A DNA stretch of 64,000 bases. Source: a bacterium. GTDB taxonomy: Bacteria > Bacillota > Clostridia > Lachnospirales > Lachnospiraceae. The position numbers were made by a program, and so were the translations under genes. Below the pieces are notes generated by a model. The model saw only the letters and a program-made list of their open reading frames with translations, made no database searches and was not told where the DNA came from. Shown here one piece after another: positions 31,863 through 40,664 of this stretch; within the stretch, counting starts at the first letter, position 1, and each line of letters starts with the position of its first letter. The stretch spans positions 60,553-124,552 of the forward strand of contig JAMPAG010000002.1 of the NCBI GenBank assembly GCA_023667365.1, read 5' to 3'.

Positions 31863-32597
31863 TTAGGCCGTGATCTGCTGGCGCAGAAACATACGGCAGC
31901 TGAAAAACAAGAGTCCGCACAGGATTCCGGTTCCGAGTAACAGCCATACAAAGAACGGCAGCGCGGAGAAAACCTGCAGGACGGCGCGTCCGACCAAAGA
32001 AAATACGGTTTGTCGTTCTTCCTCCAGATCGTCCATGACGCGCGGGATAAAAAATGAGCCGATCATCCATACCGTCCATATCGTCCAGAAAGCGAGTTTA
32101 CCGAAGCGGAGAAACAGGGCACCGAGAAACTGCGAGAACACAATAAAGGCAAATATGGAAAAAAGCAGGACCGCCGGGGTAAACGATGCGAGAAGATGGG
32201 ATTCGCAGGAGTACCCGCGCCACCAGTGGCGCAGTCTGAGCTGTTCCGCCGCCGCCGAAATACTAAGGGCGGCAATGCAGGACAACGCAGAGACGAAAGA
32301 ACAGAGCAGGCTGCCTGTAAAAAAACTTTTGCGCGTGCGGCTCATACTGACAATCGCTTGAAAATTCTTCTGGGTGACCAATATCGAAAAGAGAAAGGTC
32401 CCCGCCATGAAAGCAATCAGCGACAGCAAAAACGCCATTTCAAAGGTCTGCGGGTTTTCGGAGGTCGTCACGATCGAAAGGCGCATGGTCAGTTCAAAAA
32501 CGATCGTGCCGAACAGCCCGAAGCCGAAGACAAAGAAAAAGGATAGTATATAAAACGGAACGTTCTGCTTCAGCATGAAGAGCACGGTTTTTTTCAT
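31863..32597 (-). CDS. Membrane subunit of Ytr-like ABC system
   Basis: A 244-residue protein with about six transmembrane helices, beginning MKKTVLFMLKQNVPFYILSF. It follows another membrane protein gene by 4 bp in the operon GntR, ATPase, membrane protein, membrane protein. Neither sequence matches a family I can name with certainty, but position and topology make it a permease. The substrate is unknown. Confidence 0.75.
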   Translation of the reverse strand: MKKTVLFMLKQNVPFYILSFFFVFGFGLFGTIVFELTMRLSIVTTSENPQTFEMAFLLSLIAFMAGTFLFSILVTQKNFQAIVSMSRTRKSFFTGSLLCSFVSALSCIAALSISAAAEQLRLRHWWRGYSCESHLLASFTPAVLLFSIFAFIVFSQFLGALFLRFGKLAFWTIWTVWMIGSFFIPRVMDDLEEERQTVFSLVGRAVLQVFSALPFFVWLLLGTGILCGLLFFSCRMFLRQQITA

Positions 32598-32601
32598 GAC
32601 A

Positions 32602-33276
32602 TCAGACCCCCTTTTGATTCACCGCCGTCTTATGAAGCACAAGCCAGCGGATGACGATACTGCCGATGAGCAGGACGAGCAGTCCGGCAAACAGCAGGTA
32701 AGGAACGCCGCTCGTGAGAGACGTTATGAGTGCGGAAAAACGCTCGGACTCGAAATCGAAGAAAGCCGAGCAAAATCCGACGATGCCGCCCAAAATGCCC
32801 GAACAGACGCTCATGACCACGGCGGCGGCTTTGCCGCAGCATAGTGCGAATGAGGCGAGCAGCGAGCCGAGCCCGTCCGCCATGGCAAGAAGACCGATAA
32901 AAGAGGGCAGCAGTTTCAAAAACCAGCGTCCGCCGAGCGCGTCGAAAAACAGACAGGAAATCCCTGTCAGCAAAAGAATCGCAAACACGATCAAAAATAC
33001 CATCCACCGGGCGCCCCAGAAAATTTGTCTGCGCGTACCGCTTACGGAGAGGATGATCGGCGGGATGATGACGTAGAAGCCGATGCTGATCGTGGCGATG
33101 AAAAAGCACAGGATCAGTAACATGACCGTGACGAAGGATGCGCCGTTATAGTTGAGGCTGCCGCCATGCCGAAACAAATTCGTCAGGAAGCATAGAACCA
33201 TCACAAGCGCGCAAAGTCCGATATATTCCGCCGCCATGATGCTGAAATAGCGCAGAGAGCGTGAGAAGCCTTTCAT
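32602..33276 (-). CDS. Membrane subunit of Ytr-like ABC system
   Basis: 224 residues with six predicted helices and a short cytoplasmic start (MKGFSRSLRYFSIMAAEYIG). It lies between the ATPase gene (35 bp away) and the second membrane protein (4 bp). Likely the partner permease half. Contains SGTRRQIFWGARW between helices 2 and 3, a coupling-helix-like segment that recurs in the neighbour as SRTRKSFFTGSLL, which supports the two being related halves of one transporter. Confidence 0.76.
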   Translation of the reverse strand: MKGFSRSLRYFSIMAAEYIGLCALVMVLCFLTNLFRHGGSLNYNGASFVTVMLLILCFFIATISIGFYVIIPPIILSVSGTRRQIFWGARWMVFLIVFAILLLTGISCLFFDALGGRWFLKLLPSFIGLLAMADGLGSLLASFALCCGKAAAVVMSVCSGILGGIVGFCSAFFDFESERFSALITSLTSGVPYLLFAGLLVLLIGSIVIRWLVLHKTAVNQKGV

Positions 33277-33311
33277 AAAAATAACCTTGTCCTTTCTGTG
33301 ACCTGCGAACT

Positions 33312-34196
33312 TTACGCCTGCATGTCTCTGCCGCAGAGGGCGATCAGCAGGTTTTGCAGGCTGACGGGCTGGGAACTGACGTTATAGCCGTCCGCGAGTG
33401 ACTGTCCCTCGTCTAAGAGGACGGTCACGCCCTTGCTTCTGCCGAGTTTTTCGGGGTGATAGACACAAAGCCCCGCCGTCGCCGCATCCACGTCCTCCGC
33501 CCTGCCGCTGACGTGGACGGCGCGTTCTAAAAGTGTCTGCGTGGATTCCTTCAAAAGAACCCTGCCGTCGTTTAAGAAGATCGTCTCCTCAAATAAACCC
33601 TCCGCCTCTTCAATGATGTGGGTGGAAATGAGGAACGTGCGCCCCGTTTCGGTGTATTCCTCTAAAAGCTCGCGGTAAAACGCATCGCGGGCAATGACGT
33701 CCAAACCTGCGACAGGCTCGTCAAGGAATGTTATATCCGATTTGCTTGCAAGCGCGATGATAATCGTCACCATTGACATCATGCCCTTGCTCAGCTTGCA
33801 GATCTTCTTTTTGGCGTCCAATTCGAAATCTTTGGTGAGCCGTTCGGCAAGCGCTTTGTCCCAGTTCGGAAAAAAGCAGGAGGCCGCCTGAAAATAATCC
33901 TTTACCTTTAAGCTGTTGGCGCCCCATCCGATCACCGGGCTTAGTTCGCGCGAAAAACAAATATGATCGAGCGCCGCCTGATTTTCCCAGACGGGCATAC
34001 CGTCATAGGTTACCGTGCCGCTTGTCAGGGGACTCTGCGCGGTGAGAACGGAGAGCAGCGTTGTCTTGCCTGCGCCGTTTCTCCCGATCAGTCCGTAAAT
34101 TTTGTTCGGCTCGATTGCTAAGTCGATGCCGTGCAGAATTTCTTTTTTGCCGTATTTTTTGACGAGATTGCTGCCGATCAGTTTTCCGGTGTTCAT
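33312..34196 (-). CDS. ABC transporter ATP-binding protein (YtrB-like)
   Basis: 294 residues: Walker A GRNGAGKTT, altered signature LSKGMMSMVTII, Walker B ITFLDEPVAGLDV and switch ISTHII, with a C-terminal extension of about 80 residues. The signature lacks the usual GGQ, as in other YtrB subunits. Its start overlaps the GntR gene stop by 4 bp. It drives the two membrane proteins that follow. Confidence 0.92.
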   Translation of the reverse strand: MNTGKLIGSNLVKKYGKKEILHGIDLAIEPNKIYGLIGRNGAGKTTLLSVLTAQSPLTSGTVTYDGMPVWENQAALDHICFSRELSPVIGWGANSLKVKDYFQAASCFFPNWDKALAERLTKDFELDAKKKICKLSKGMMSMVTIIIALASKSDITFLDEPVAGLDVIARDAFYRELLEEYTETGRTFLISTHIIEEAEGLFEETIFLNDGRVLLKESTQTLLERAVHVSGRAEDVDAATAGLCVYHPEKLGRSKGVTVLLDEGQSLADGYNVSSQPVSLQNLLIALCGRDMQA

Positions 34197-34576
34197 TTTT
34201 TCGCGGTACTCCTTTCGTAATTGCCGTCGATCATGGAGATCAATTCGTCGCGGCTGATATTCAAACGATTCGCTTCTTCTAAAATAGAATTAAGCCGGGT
34301 ATCAAAAAAGGCGTCCCGCCGCCGCATACGGATGGATTCTTTTGCGCCGGAAGAGACAAACATGCCGATGCCCCGCTTTTTATAAAGGATGCCGGCGTCC
34401 ACCAGCAGGTTGATGCCCTTTGCCGCGGTCGCCGGATTGATGGCGTAAAGTTTTGCAAGCTCGTTCGTGCTGGGAACGCGTTCCTCTTCAAGAAGGACGT
34501 CGCGGAGAATATCATTCTCCAGCATTTCGGCGATCTGCAGGTAAATGGACTTTTCCTGCGACAGATATTCGTTCAT
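34193..34576 (-). CDS. GntR-family regulator, YtrA subfamily
   Basis: 127 residues: winged helix (SIYLQIAEMLENDILRDVLL, PSTNELAKLYAINPATAAKG) and a short tail with no effector domain. It heads the Ytr-like operon. A 9+9 bp palindrome right after its -10 box is the obvious autoregulatory operator. AAAGGAGGACGC lies before the ATG. A second YtrA-type regulator and ABC operon is present at 14.4-16.4 kb; the two operators differ in sequence, so they are probably separate circuits. Confidence 0.93.
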   Translation of the reverse strand: MNEYLSQEKSIYLQIAEMLENDILRDVLLEEERVPSTNELAKLYAINPATAAKGINLLVDAGILYKKRGIGMFVSSGAKESIRMRRRDAFFDTRLNSILEEANRLNISRDELISMIDGNYERSTAKK

Positions 34577-34599
34577 GCGTCCTCCTTTCCGGGTTTATC

Positions 34600-34662
34600 G
34601 GTTCATTAGTTGTGTAATTAACCACGCAACCATAGGATATACCAGGGAAGAGAGGATGTCAA
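34600..34662 (-). promoter_or_regulatory. Promoter and operator of the Ytr-like operon
   Basis: Minus strand: TTGACA (34662-34657), 17 bp, TATCCT (34639-34634). From 34623 to 34600 runs a palindrome with arms GGTTAATTA and TAATGAACC (8 of 9 pairs) around CACAAC, placed over the start point, the standard place for a GntR repressor. Confidence 0.85.
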
Positions 34663-34665
34663 TAT

Positions 34666-34737
34666 GGAAAATAGGATTTTCCAAGAAAATGGGATTTTCC
34701 AAGAAAATGAGATTTTCCAATGAAAATATGATTTTCC
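34666..34737. repeat. Four tandem palindromic 17-19 bp repeats between divergent promoters
   Basis: Units at 34666, 34683, 34701 and 34719 carry the pattern GAAAAT-N3-ATTTTCC; the first is GGAAAATAGGATTTTCC, a near-perfect palindrome. The array fills exactly the space between the -35 boxes of the two divergent promoters. Confidence 0.92.
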
Positions 34738-34748
34738 ACAGAAAAATT

Positions 34749-34777
34749 TTTACAAACCGTGCGGATACTGTTATAAT
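34749..34777 (+). promoter_or_regulatory. Promoter of the TPR-protein gene
   Basis: TTTACA (34749), 17 bp, TATAAT (34772); the start point would be near 34784, about 100 bp before the TPR gene. Confidence 0.85.
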
Positions 34778-34880
34778 GAGCGTGTTTAGGCGCGCATTGC
34801 CGGGAGAAAGGCGCGTATCATAGCGGTGGCGGCGTTTCGCAGGAGCGGAGGGCATTGGATAGAGAGGTGCAGAAATCAAG

Positions 34881-35768
34881 ATGGATGTGAATGTATTTTA
34901 TCAGACGCTGGACGATCTGTTTGCGGAGAATGCGCTTGCGCAGGTGGAACCGTATCTGATGGCGTCGCTCGCGCAGGCAAAAGAGGATGAGGACTGGCAG
35001 GCTTACATTGCCGTCTGCAATGAGATGATCGGTTTTTACCGGAGTATTTCACAGCATGAGAAAGCGTATCAGGCGTCGGAGGACGTGCTGCTGCTCATGG
35101 AGGAGCTTCAGCTTGAAGATACGGAGCATTTCGCGACGGTGCTGCTCAATTCGGCGACGGCGTACCGCGCGGGCGGGCGTTACCGCGACGCGTACGAGCA
35201 GTATATGAGGGCGGCCGCGATTTATGAGAGCCTGATTCCGCCGGAGGATTATCGTTTTGCGGGACTTTACAATAATATGAGTATGCTTTTAGAGGCGATG
35301 AATGAGAACGCGCAGGCGGCGGCGCTTGCCGAAAAGGCGCTTGCGATCATCAAAAAACAGCCGGATGCGCGGATGGAGGAGGCGACGACGCTGACGAATC
35401 TTGCGCTGATCGATTTTAAGCTCTTGAAAACGGAGGAGGCGGAACGCCTGCTCACGGAGGCAGCCGCGATCTTTGAGGAGGCGGACGGGCAGACGGACGC
35501 ACATTACAGCGGCGCGCTCGCAGGGCTTGCCGAGGCGGCATTTCGCAGGGAGGATTATGCGCGCGCGCTTTCCCTGTATGACAAGGCATGTGAGGAAGTT
35601 GCCAAGCATTTCGGAGAGAACGCGAGCTACGCGATCCTGTCAGAGAACTGCGCCGCCGTCTGCGAGCGGCTTGGTGAGAACGCGCGCAGGCAGGCGTATC
35701 TGTCGCGCGCAAAGCGCGTGAGGGATGCGCTGGAAAAGCAACAGACCGACAGGAGTCCGGCCAGATAA
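34881..35768 (+). CDS. Tetratricopeptide-repeat protein
   Basis: 295 residues, almost all helical, with TPR-like pairs throughout; clear ones are YRAGGRYRDAYEQYMRAAAIYE, split across residues 95-116, and REDYARALSLYDKACEEV near 230. TPR scaffolds bind other proteins; no enzymatic domain or signal peptide is seen. GAGGTGC lies upstream of the start. It has its own strong promoter and is followed after 72 bp by the DUF4037 gene, likely in the same transcript. The divergent repeat array upstream suggests shared control with the Ytr-like operon. Confidence 0.83.
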   Translation: MDVNVFYQTLDDLFAENALAQVEPYLMASLAQAKEDEDWQAYIAVCNEMIGFYRSISQHEKAYQASEDVLLLMEELQLEDTEHFATVLLNSATAYRAGGRYRDAYEQYMRAAAIYESLIPPEDYRFAGLYNNMSMLLEAMNENAQAAALAEKALAIIKKQPDARMEEATTLTNLALIDFKLLKTEEAERLLTEAAAIFEEADGQTDAHYSGALAGLAEAAFRREDYARALSLYDKACEEVAKHFGENASYAILSENCAAVCERLGENARRQAYLSRAKRVRDALEKQQTDRSPAR

Positions 35769-35840
35769 TGTTGACGCGGTAATCGGCGGTCAGAGGATTT
35801 GCGGAAACGTTGAAGAAGAAGCCGGATGGAGGAGTTTGGA

Positions 35841-36827
35841 ATGAGCGGGACAGTGATAAAGGGACTGGAGCTGTCAGAACGGTTTTATGAGGAAGCCGTC
35901 AGACCGATGCTGTCGGAGCGGGTTCCGGCGTTACATGAGAGATGGGCGGCAGGGCTTGTCGGGCACGGGTCGGAGTGTTACGGCTATGACGATGCGTTTT
36001 CCGCCGATCATGATTACGGCGCGGACGTCTGTATCTGGCTGACAAAGGCGGACTATGAAGCGTATGCGCCCGCCGTGCAGGAAGCGTATGAGGCGGCGCG
36101 CGGTGCATGGGAACAGACGGCGGCGCAGCGCTACGGCGTATCTCCGCGCAGGCAGACCGCGCAGGGAGCGGGACGCGTCGGGGTATTGGAAGTATCGGCT
36201 TTTTATTATGGGCTGCTCGGTACGGACAGGCTGCCGCGGAATAACATGGAGTGGCTCGCGCTGCCGGAAGAACGCCTTGCGGCGGCGGCAAACGGGCGGG
36301 TGTTTGCGGATGGCGCGGGTGAGTTTCTTGCGTTTCGCGAGGGACTGCTCGCCTATTATCCGGAGGATGTGCGCAGAAAGAAAATGGCGGCGCGCGCGGC
36401 GGTGATGGCACAGAGCGGGCAATATAATTATGCGCGCTGTATGCGCCGAGGGGAATATGTGGCGGCGGAGCTTGCGCTTGCGGAATTTGTGCGCGCGGCG
36501 TGTTCGCTCGCGTATCTGCTGAACCGGCGCTATTGTCCTTTTTATAAATGGATGCACAGGGGATTAAAAGACCTGACAGTGCTGTCGGAAATTGGCGATA
36601 TGCTGATGCTTCTGACAGATGTGACAGATTCAAAGCAGAAATGGAAGGCGGAGCAGGCGGACGGAAGGCTTCTGATCGTGGAGGCGGTCTGTCAGGTCAT
36701 GGCGCAGGAGCTTCGCGCGCAGGGATTCACGACGACGGAGGATACTTATATGGAAGCGCACGCCGTAGAGCTGACGCGCGGCATCGGAGACGAAGCGCTG
36801 CGGAACCTGCATATTTTGCAGGGGTAG
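35841..36827 (+). CDS. DUF4037 nucleotidyltransferase-like protein
   Basis: 328 residues. The N-terminal GHGSECYGYDDAFSADHDYG is the hallmark of DUF4037: a G-S motif followed by D-H-D, as in the polymerase-beta-type nucleotidyltransferase fold. The rest is helical. The target that receives the nucleotide is not known for the family. ATG 35841 is chosen because GGAGGAG stands 6 bp before it; ATG 35826 overlaps that site. Downstream of the TPR gene, convergent with the CmpB-like membrane protein. Confidence 0.85.
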   Translation: MSGTVIKGLELSERFYEEAVRPMLSERVPALHERWAAGLVGHGSECYGYDDAFSADHDYGADVCIWLTKADYEAYAPAVQEAYEAARGAWEQTAAQRYGVSPRRQTAQGAGRVGVLEVSAFYYGLLGTDRLPRNNMEWLALPEERLAAAANGRVFADGAGEFLAFREGLLAYYPEDVRRKKMAARAAVMAQSGQYNYARCMRRGEYVAAELALAEFVRAACSLAYLLNRRYCPFYKWMHRGLKDLTVLSEIGDMLMLLTDVTDSKQKWKAEQADGRLLIVEAVCQVMAQELRAQGFTTTEDTYMEAHAVELTRGIGDEALRNLHILQG

Positions 36828-36840
36828 GCAGAATGTTTTC

Positions 36841-37449
36841 TCACGGCATGGACGCGGCGCTTTCCACGATCCGGAAAGAGATGTTGTTTCCCATGTTCGG
36901 GTGCGCGTACGAATAGAACAGATCGACGAGGAACAGCAGGCAGAGCGCGCCTAACGCGATATGCAGATAGTTGATGCCGCGGATCCGGCGCAAGGCGAGT
37001 CTCTGCGGAATGCGCCGCAAAAACGGCAGCAGCCGGCGTTCGAGAAGCAGTCCGCCAAGTCCGAAAAACACGAAGGAGATCAGGCAGACTTTTCCGCCGA
37101 TGGAAAGCGGCCAGCCGGTATAATCCCAATAGCGCACATGGCGGCGTGTCTCCAGATAAAGACCGAGCAGATATTCCGTTGCCGTGCAGACGAGCGCAGA
37201 CAAGAAAAAGAGCAGGGGGAGCCGCTTTTTGAGCCGGGCAGGAAGCCGCTCAAGCAGTGCGGCGAGCAACACGGCGCCGAGCCCGTAGACCGGCAGCCAC
37301 GGACCGTGGAAAAAACCGCGGTTTGTAAAGGTACCGTTCATGAGAAAATAGAGCAGAATCTCCCACAGGTACCCCGAAACGGATACGGTGAAAAAAAGAA
37401 GCAGCATGGTATCAAGATGTTCCTGTGTGCGGTTCGAATGTGTTTTCAT
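36841..37449 (-). CDS. CmpB-type putative ABC transporter permease (membrane protein)
   Basis: 202 residues with five or six helices and the block SGYLWEILLYFLMNGTFTNR followed by GFFHGPWLPVYGLGAV, characteristic of the family annotated as ABC_trans_CmpB in Firmicutes. The true function of the family is not established; no ATPase is adjacent. The start at 37449 has a weak ribosome binding site and an internal Met 15 residues later is possible. Divergent from aroA. Confidence 0.82.
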   Translation of the reverse strand: MKTHSNRTQEHLDTMLLLFFTVSVSGYLWEILLYFLMNGTFTNRGFFHGPWLPVYGLGAVLLAALLERLPARLKKRLPLLFFLSALVCTATEYLLGLYLETRRHVRYWDYTGWPLSIGGKVCLISFVFFGLGGLLLERRLLPFLRRIPQRLALRRIRGINYLHIALGALCLLFLVDLFYSYAHPNMGNNISFRIVESAASMP

Positions 37450-37498
37450 AGAGATAGTGTTTCCGCGAGGGCGGAAAACATGCGGCAGGAGGAGGAAA

Positions 37499-38794
37499 AT
37501 GGAGCAGATTTATCATGTAAAACCATTGAAAAAAAAGGGTATGATACGGGTGTGCGTTCCGGGCTCTAAGAGCATTACGAACCGCGCGCTGATGCTGGCG
37601 GCGCTTTCGAATGAGACCTGCGTGCTGGAGGGCGTCTTATTCAGCGAAGATTCCCGTGCTTTTTTAGCCTGTCTTCATGAGCTGGGCTTTCGGCTTACGA
37701 TTGAAGAAAATGACAAACGCGTCACAATATGCGGAACCGGCGGCGTCATACCGAAACCACAGGCACGGATCCATGTGCAGAGCGCAGGCACAGCGGCGCG
37801 TTTTCTGACCGTGATGCTTGCGTTTGCGGGTGGCGATTATGAATTATGCTCTTCGAAACAGATGGAGAAACGACCGATGGAGCCGCTGCTATCCGTGCTG
37901 GAACAGGGCGGTGCAAAGATCTGTTATCATGGCGAGAAGGGACATTTTCCGTTTACGCTTCATGCGCAGGGCATGACGCTCACGGAAGTTACAATTGACA
38001 CGAGTGTCAGCAGTCAGTTTGCCAGCGCGCTCCTCATGGCGGCGGCGCTGCTTCCCGACGGACTGACTGTGCATATGGCGGGAAACCGCACGGCGGGCGC
38101 GTATATCCGTATGACGCTCGCAATGATGGAGCAGTTCGGTCTTGCCGTGCGGCAGCAGGGCGAGCACAGCTACCATGTGCCGGGCGGGCAGCGTTTCGGC
38201 AGAACGCGCTACGAGGTGGAGCCGGATGTGTCGGGCGCGGCATATTTTTACAGTCTGGCGCCGCTTTTGGGTGCGGACGTGCTCGTGCGCGGTGTGCATG
38301 AACAGTCGCTGCAGGGCGATATTCAATATGTGATGCTGTTAAAAAAACTCGGTTGTATGGTTGAGGAGACGGCGGACGGGCTTATCGTGCGCGGGGCGGG
38401 AGTGACGCATTATGCGGGACTTCGCGCGGATATGCGCGATTTTTCCGATCAGACCATGACGATGGCGGCGCTTGCCGTCTATGCCGACAGCGCGACGGAG
38501 ATCGTCGGCGTGGGGCATATCCGCGGGCAGGAGACCGACCGGATCGCCGCAATCTTAAACGAGCTTGCGCGTATGGGAATCCGCTGTGAGGAAATGACGG
38601 AGGACGAAGGCATCCGTATTTATCCGGGAACACCGAAGCCGGCGTTGGTAGAGACGTATCATGATCACCGCATGGCGATGGCATTTACGCTGATCGGTCT
38701 GCGCACGGATGGGATCGCGATCAACGATCCGGAGTGCTGTAAAAAAACGTTTGAGAATTATTTTGACGTATTGGAAGAATTATATCGGGAATAG
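37499..38794 (+). CDS. aroA: 3-phosphoshikimate 1-carboxyvinyltransferase (EPSP synthase)
   Basis: 431 residues. The enzyme joins phosphoenolpyruvate and shikimate 3-phosphate in the shikimate pathway. Seen: PGSKSITNRALMLAAL (substrate Lys-Ser), SAGTAARFLTVML (glyphosate-site loop, differing from the GNAGTAMR of class I enzymes), VSSQFASALLMAA, VEPDVSGAAYF, and the closing TYHDHRMAMAF. ATG 37499 has an AGGAGGAGG site; the frame continues upstream to 37388 without one. No other aro genes are adjacent. The altered loop is common in Clostridia and may affect glyphosate sensitivity; that is inference. Confidence 0.94.
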   Translation: MEQIYHVKPLKKKGMIRVCVPGSKSITNRALMLAALSNETCVLEGVLFSEDSRAFLACLHELGFRLTIEENDKRVTICGTGGVIPKPQARIHVQSAGTAARFLTVMLAFAGGDYELCSSKQMEKRPMEPLLSVLEQGGAKICYHGEKGHFPFTLHAQGMTLTEVTIDTSVSSQFASALLMAAALLPDGLTVHMAGNRTAGAYIRMTLAMMEQFGLAVRQQGEHSYHVPGGQRFGRTRYEVEPDVSGAAYFYSLAPLLGADVLVRGVHEQSLQGDIQYVMLLKKLGCMVEETADGLIVRGAGVTHYAGLRADMRDFSDQTMTMAALAVYADSATEIVGVGHIRGQETDRIAAILNELARMGIRCEEMTEDEGIRIYPGTPKPALVETYHDHRMAMAFTLIGLRTDGIAINDPECCKKTFENYFDVLEELYRE

Positions 38795-38807
38795 GCGCGG
38801 CGGGAAT

Positions 38808-38836
38808 TGAAACTTTATGGCAGGGAAAACAGTCTA
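38808..38836 (+). promoter_or_regulatory. Likely ECF-type autopromoter of the sigma factor gene
   Basis: TGAAAC (38808), 17 bp, AGTCTA (38831). This resembles the TGAAAC / CGTC pattern of SigV-type ECF promoters, which are usually autoregulated; the -10 is a partial match. Confidence 0.55.
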
Positions 38837-38865
38837 ATCAGTAGGGCTTACAAAGGGGAACGGTT

Positions 38866-39339
38866 GTGAGACAGAGCAGAGAAGAAATGATAAGCGGAAT
38901 ACTGATGGAAAATTACCAGAAGTATTACCGATTGGCATACAGCTATGTACGCAGCGAACAGGACGCTTTGGATATTGTGCAGGAGGGAGCCTATAAGGCG
39001 ATTTCGCGTGCGCATACATTGCGAAACGAGTCCTTTGCGGGTACATGGATCTATCGGATCATGATGAATGAAGCGGTCAATTTTGTGCGCCGCAACAGAC
39101 GGGAATATGCGGAGGTTCAGGAGGATATGCTGTCAAAGGAGGACAGTTATCAGGATGTCGATCTGCGCAAAGCGCTTGAGACGCTGACCGAGGAGGAGCG
39201 GGCGATCGTCACGCTGCGGTTTTTTGAGGATATGACGATCGAGCAGGTCGCGCACGTGATGAACCTGAACTTAAGTACGACAAAAAGCCGGCTTTACCGT
39301 ATTTTGGAAAAGTTGAAATTAGAATTAGACGAAGAGTGA
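38866..39339 (+). CDS. ECF RNA polymerase sigma factor, SigV-like
   Basis: 157 residues with region 2 (YYRLAYSYVRSEQDALDIVQEGAYKAI, split here at residues 22-48) and region 4 (TLTEEERAIVTLRFFEDMTI then STTKSRLYRILEKLK). It resembles B. subtilis SigV and the ECF30 group, which respond to envelope stress such as lysozyme. GTG start, with AAAGGGGAAC upstream. The anti-sigma gene follows after 90 bp, as in the SigV/RsiV pair. Confidence 0.93.
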   Translation: MRQSREEMISGILMENYQKYYRLAYSYVRSEQDALDIVQEGAYKAISRAHTLRNESFAGTWIYRIMMNEAVNFVRRNRREYAEVQEDMLSKEDSYQDVDLRKALETLTEEERAIVTLRFFEDMTIEQVAHVMNLNLSTTKSRLYRILEKLKLELDEE

Positions 39340-39413
39340 CAGGTTAAGTGCGGCAGGTAAGGTGCGGCGAAAACAGCAAAAACAAAAGGTTCCCGTTAAA
39401 ATAGGAAAAATTC

Positions 39414-39424
39414 GGGGGGGGGGG
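39414..39424 (+). repeat. Run of 11 G at the anti-sigma ribosome binding site
   Basis: An uninterrupted 11-G tract, then TAAAA and the ATG at 39430; the tract itself has to act as the Shine-Dalgarno sequence. Runs like this are prone to slippage. Confidence 0.92.
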
Positions 39425-39429
39425 TAAAA

Positions 39430-40584
39430 ATGGATCGGAAAGAGGAATGGCAGCAGCTCATTGAGGAGTACCGCGAAATAACGGTGCCGCAGGACGTCCG
39501 TGACCGGATCCGGAATGCGATCGCGCGCGGAAAAAAGCGTGCGGCAAGAAGGCGCAGGGCGGCGTATATCAGTGCGGCGGTATCCGGTGCGGCAGCGGTT
39601 GTTCTGATCCTTGTTCTTTTGCCGAATCTGAATGCACGCATGGCGGAGCAGATGGGCAAGGCGCCTGTGGTCGGCAGATTTTTCAGAGCGGTGACGCTGC
39701 GGGAATATACAGACGGACATACGGAGAGCACGGCGGATGAGAGCGGAATGCCGATGGCGCTCAGCGCAGGGGCGGACGACGGATTTTATGTGGCGGACGG
39801 CGGAGCGGATGGTATGGCATATGATGCCGCGCTAAATGACGCTGCGGCAAGTGACGCTGCGGCAAGTGACGCTGCGGATATGCCTGTGGGCAGAGCGGGT
39901 ACGGAGCCCGCGGAATGGGACGAGACAACACAGCCTGAATCAGAAAGCGCGGCGGGCGCGCAGGAAGATGCGGACGGGATCGCAATGCAATCGGAGATTG
40001 CAATGCAGTCGGAGACCGCAATGCAGTCGGAGACCGCATTGCAGTCAGAGACTGCGGATGGAGGGATTTCCACGCATGAGATACAGGCGGATGGATATAC
40101 GGAACGGCTGATGGCGTGCTTTGAGGAGGAAAACGTCAGAAACGGCGGACAGTTCAAAATGACCGGCTATGAGGTGGTAACGGACAGCGACGACTGGTTC
40201 ACGTTGATCATTTATGCAGATACAGACGGTGATACGGAGGGTTCTGAGCTGCGCAGATATTATAATGTGGATAAAAAGCAGGATGCGGTGATGACGCTCG
40301 GCGAACTTTATAACGACAGGGATTACGTTACCATTATCAGCGATGAGATTATAAGCCAGATGGAAGCGAGGAAGGTACAGGAAACCGGGGAAGGGGCATC
40401 GGAGAATGCGGATGTTCCGGAAGCGCAGGAAGAGATAGAGATCGTTTTTACCCAGATCGAGGAAGATCAGAATTATTATTTTAATGCCGATGGCAATCTG
40501 GTGATCGTGCTGGATCAAAGCCAGACGGACGCCGATACGGGCGAACAGAGCGAGTATGTGATCGCATCGGAATTGCTGGAGTAA
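39430..40584 (+). CDS. Membrane anti-sigma factor, RsiV-like
   Basis: 384 residues: a basic cytoplasmic N-terminus (about 1-45) that would hold the sigma factor, one transmembrane helix (AYISAAVSGAAAVVLILVLL), a low-complexity outer linker with Ala-Ser-Asp repeats and four MQSETA-type repeats, and a C-terminal domain of about 160 residues with EITVPQD-independent features of the DUF3298/RsiV kind (FTQIEEDQNYYFNADGNLVI). RsiV-type proteins are cut by site proteases when lysozyme or another signal binds outside, freeing the sigma factor. The repeat linker and the 11-G tract at the start are peculiar to this copy. Confidence 0.85.
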   Translation: MDRKEEWQQLIEEYREITVPQDVRDRIRNAIARGKKRAARRRRAAYISAAVSGAAAVVLILVLLPNLNARMAEQMGKAPVVGRFFRAVTLREYTDGHTESTADESGMPMALSAGADDGFYVADGGADGMAYDAALNDAAASDAAASDAADMPVGRAGTEPAEWDETTQPESESAAGAQEDADGIAMQSEIAMQSETAMQSETALQSETADGGISTHEIQADGYTERLMACFEEENVRNGGQFKMTGYEVVTDSDDWFTLIIYADTDGDTEGSELRRYYNVDKKQDAVMTLGELYNDRDYVTIISDEIISQMEARKVQETGEGASENADVPEAQEEIEIVFTQIEEDQNYYFNADGNLVIVLDQSQTDADTGEQSEYVIASELLE

Positions 40585-40664
40585 GGCGGGGCGGAATCTT
40601 AGATTTATGTGGAGAAAGGTTCTGTCGTAGAAAACGCGGCAACGCGGTAGAAACGCTTTTTACA

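Noticed and set aside
35899..36633. 244-codon minus-strand frame rich in Pro, Arg and His
   Set aside because: Antisense to the DUF4037 gene; composition is not that of a real protein.
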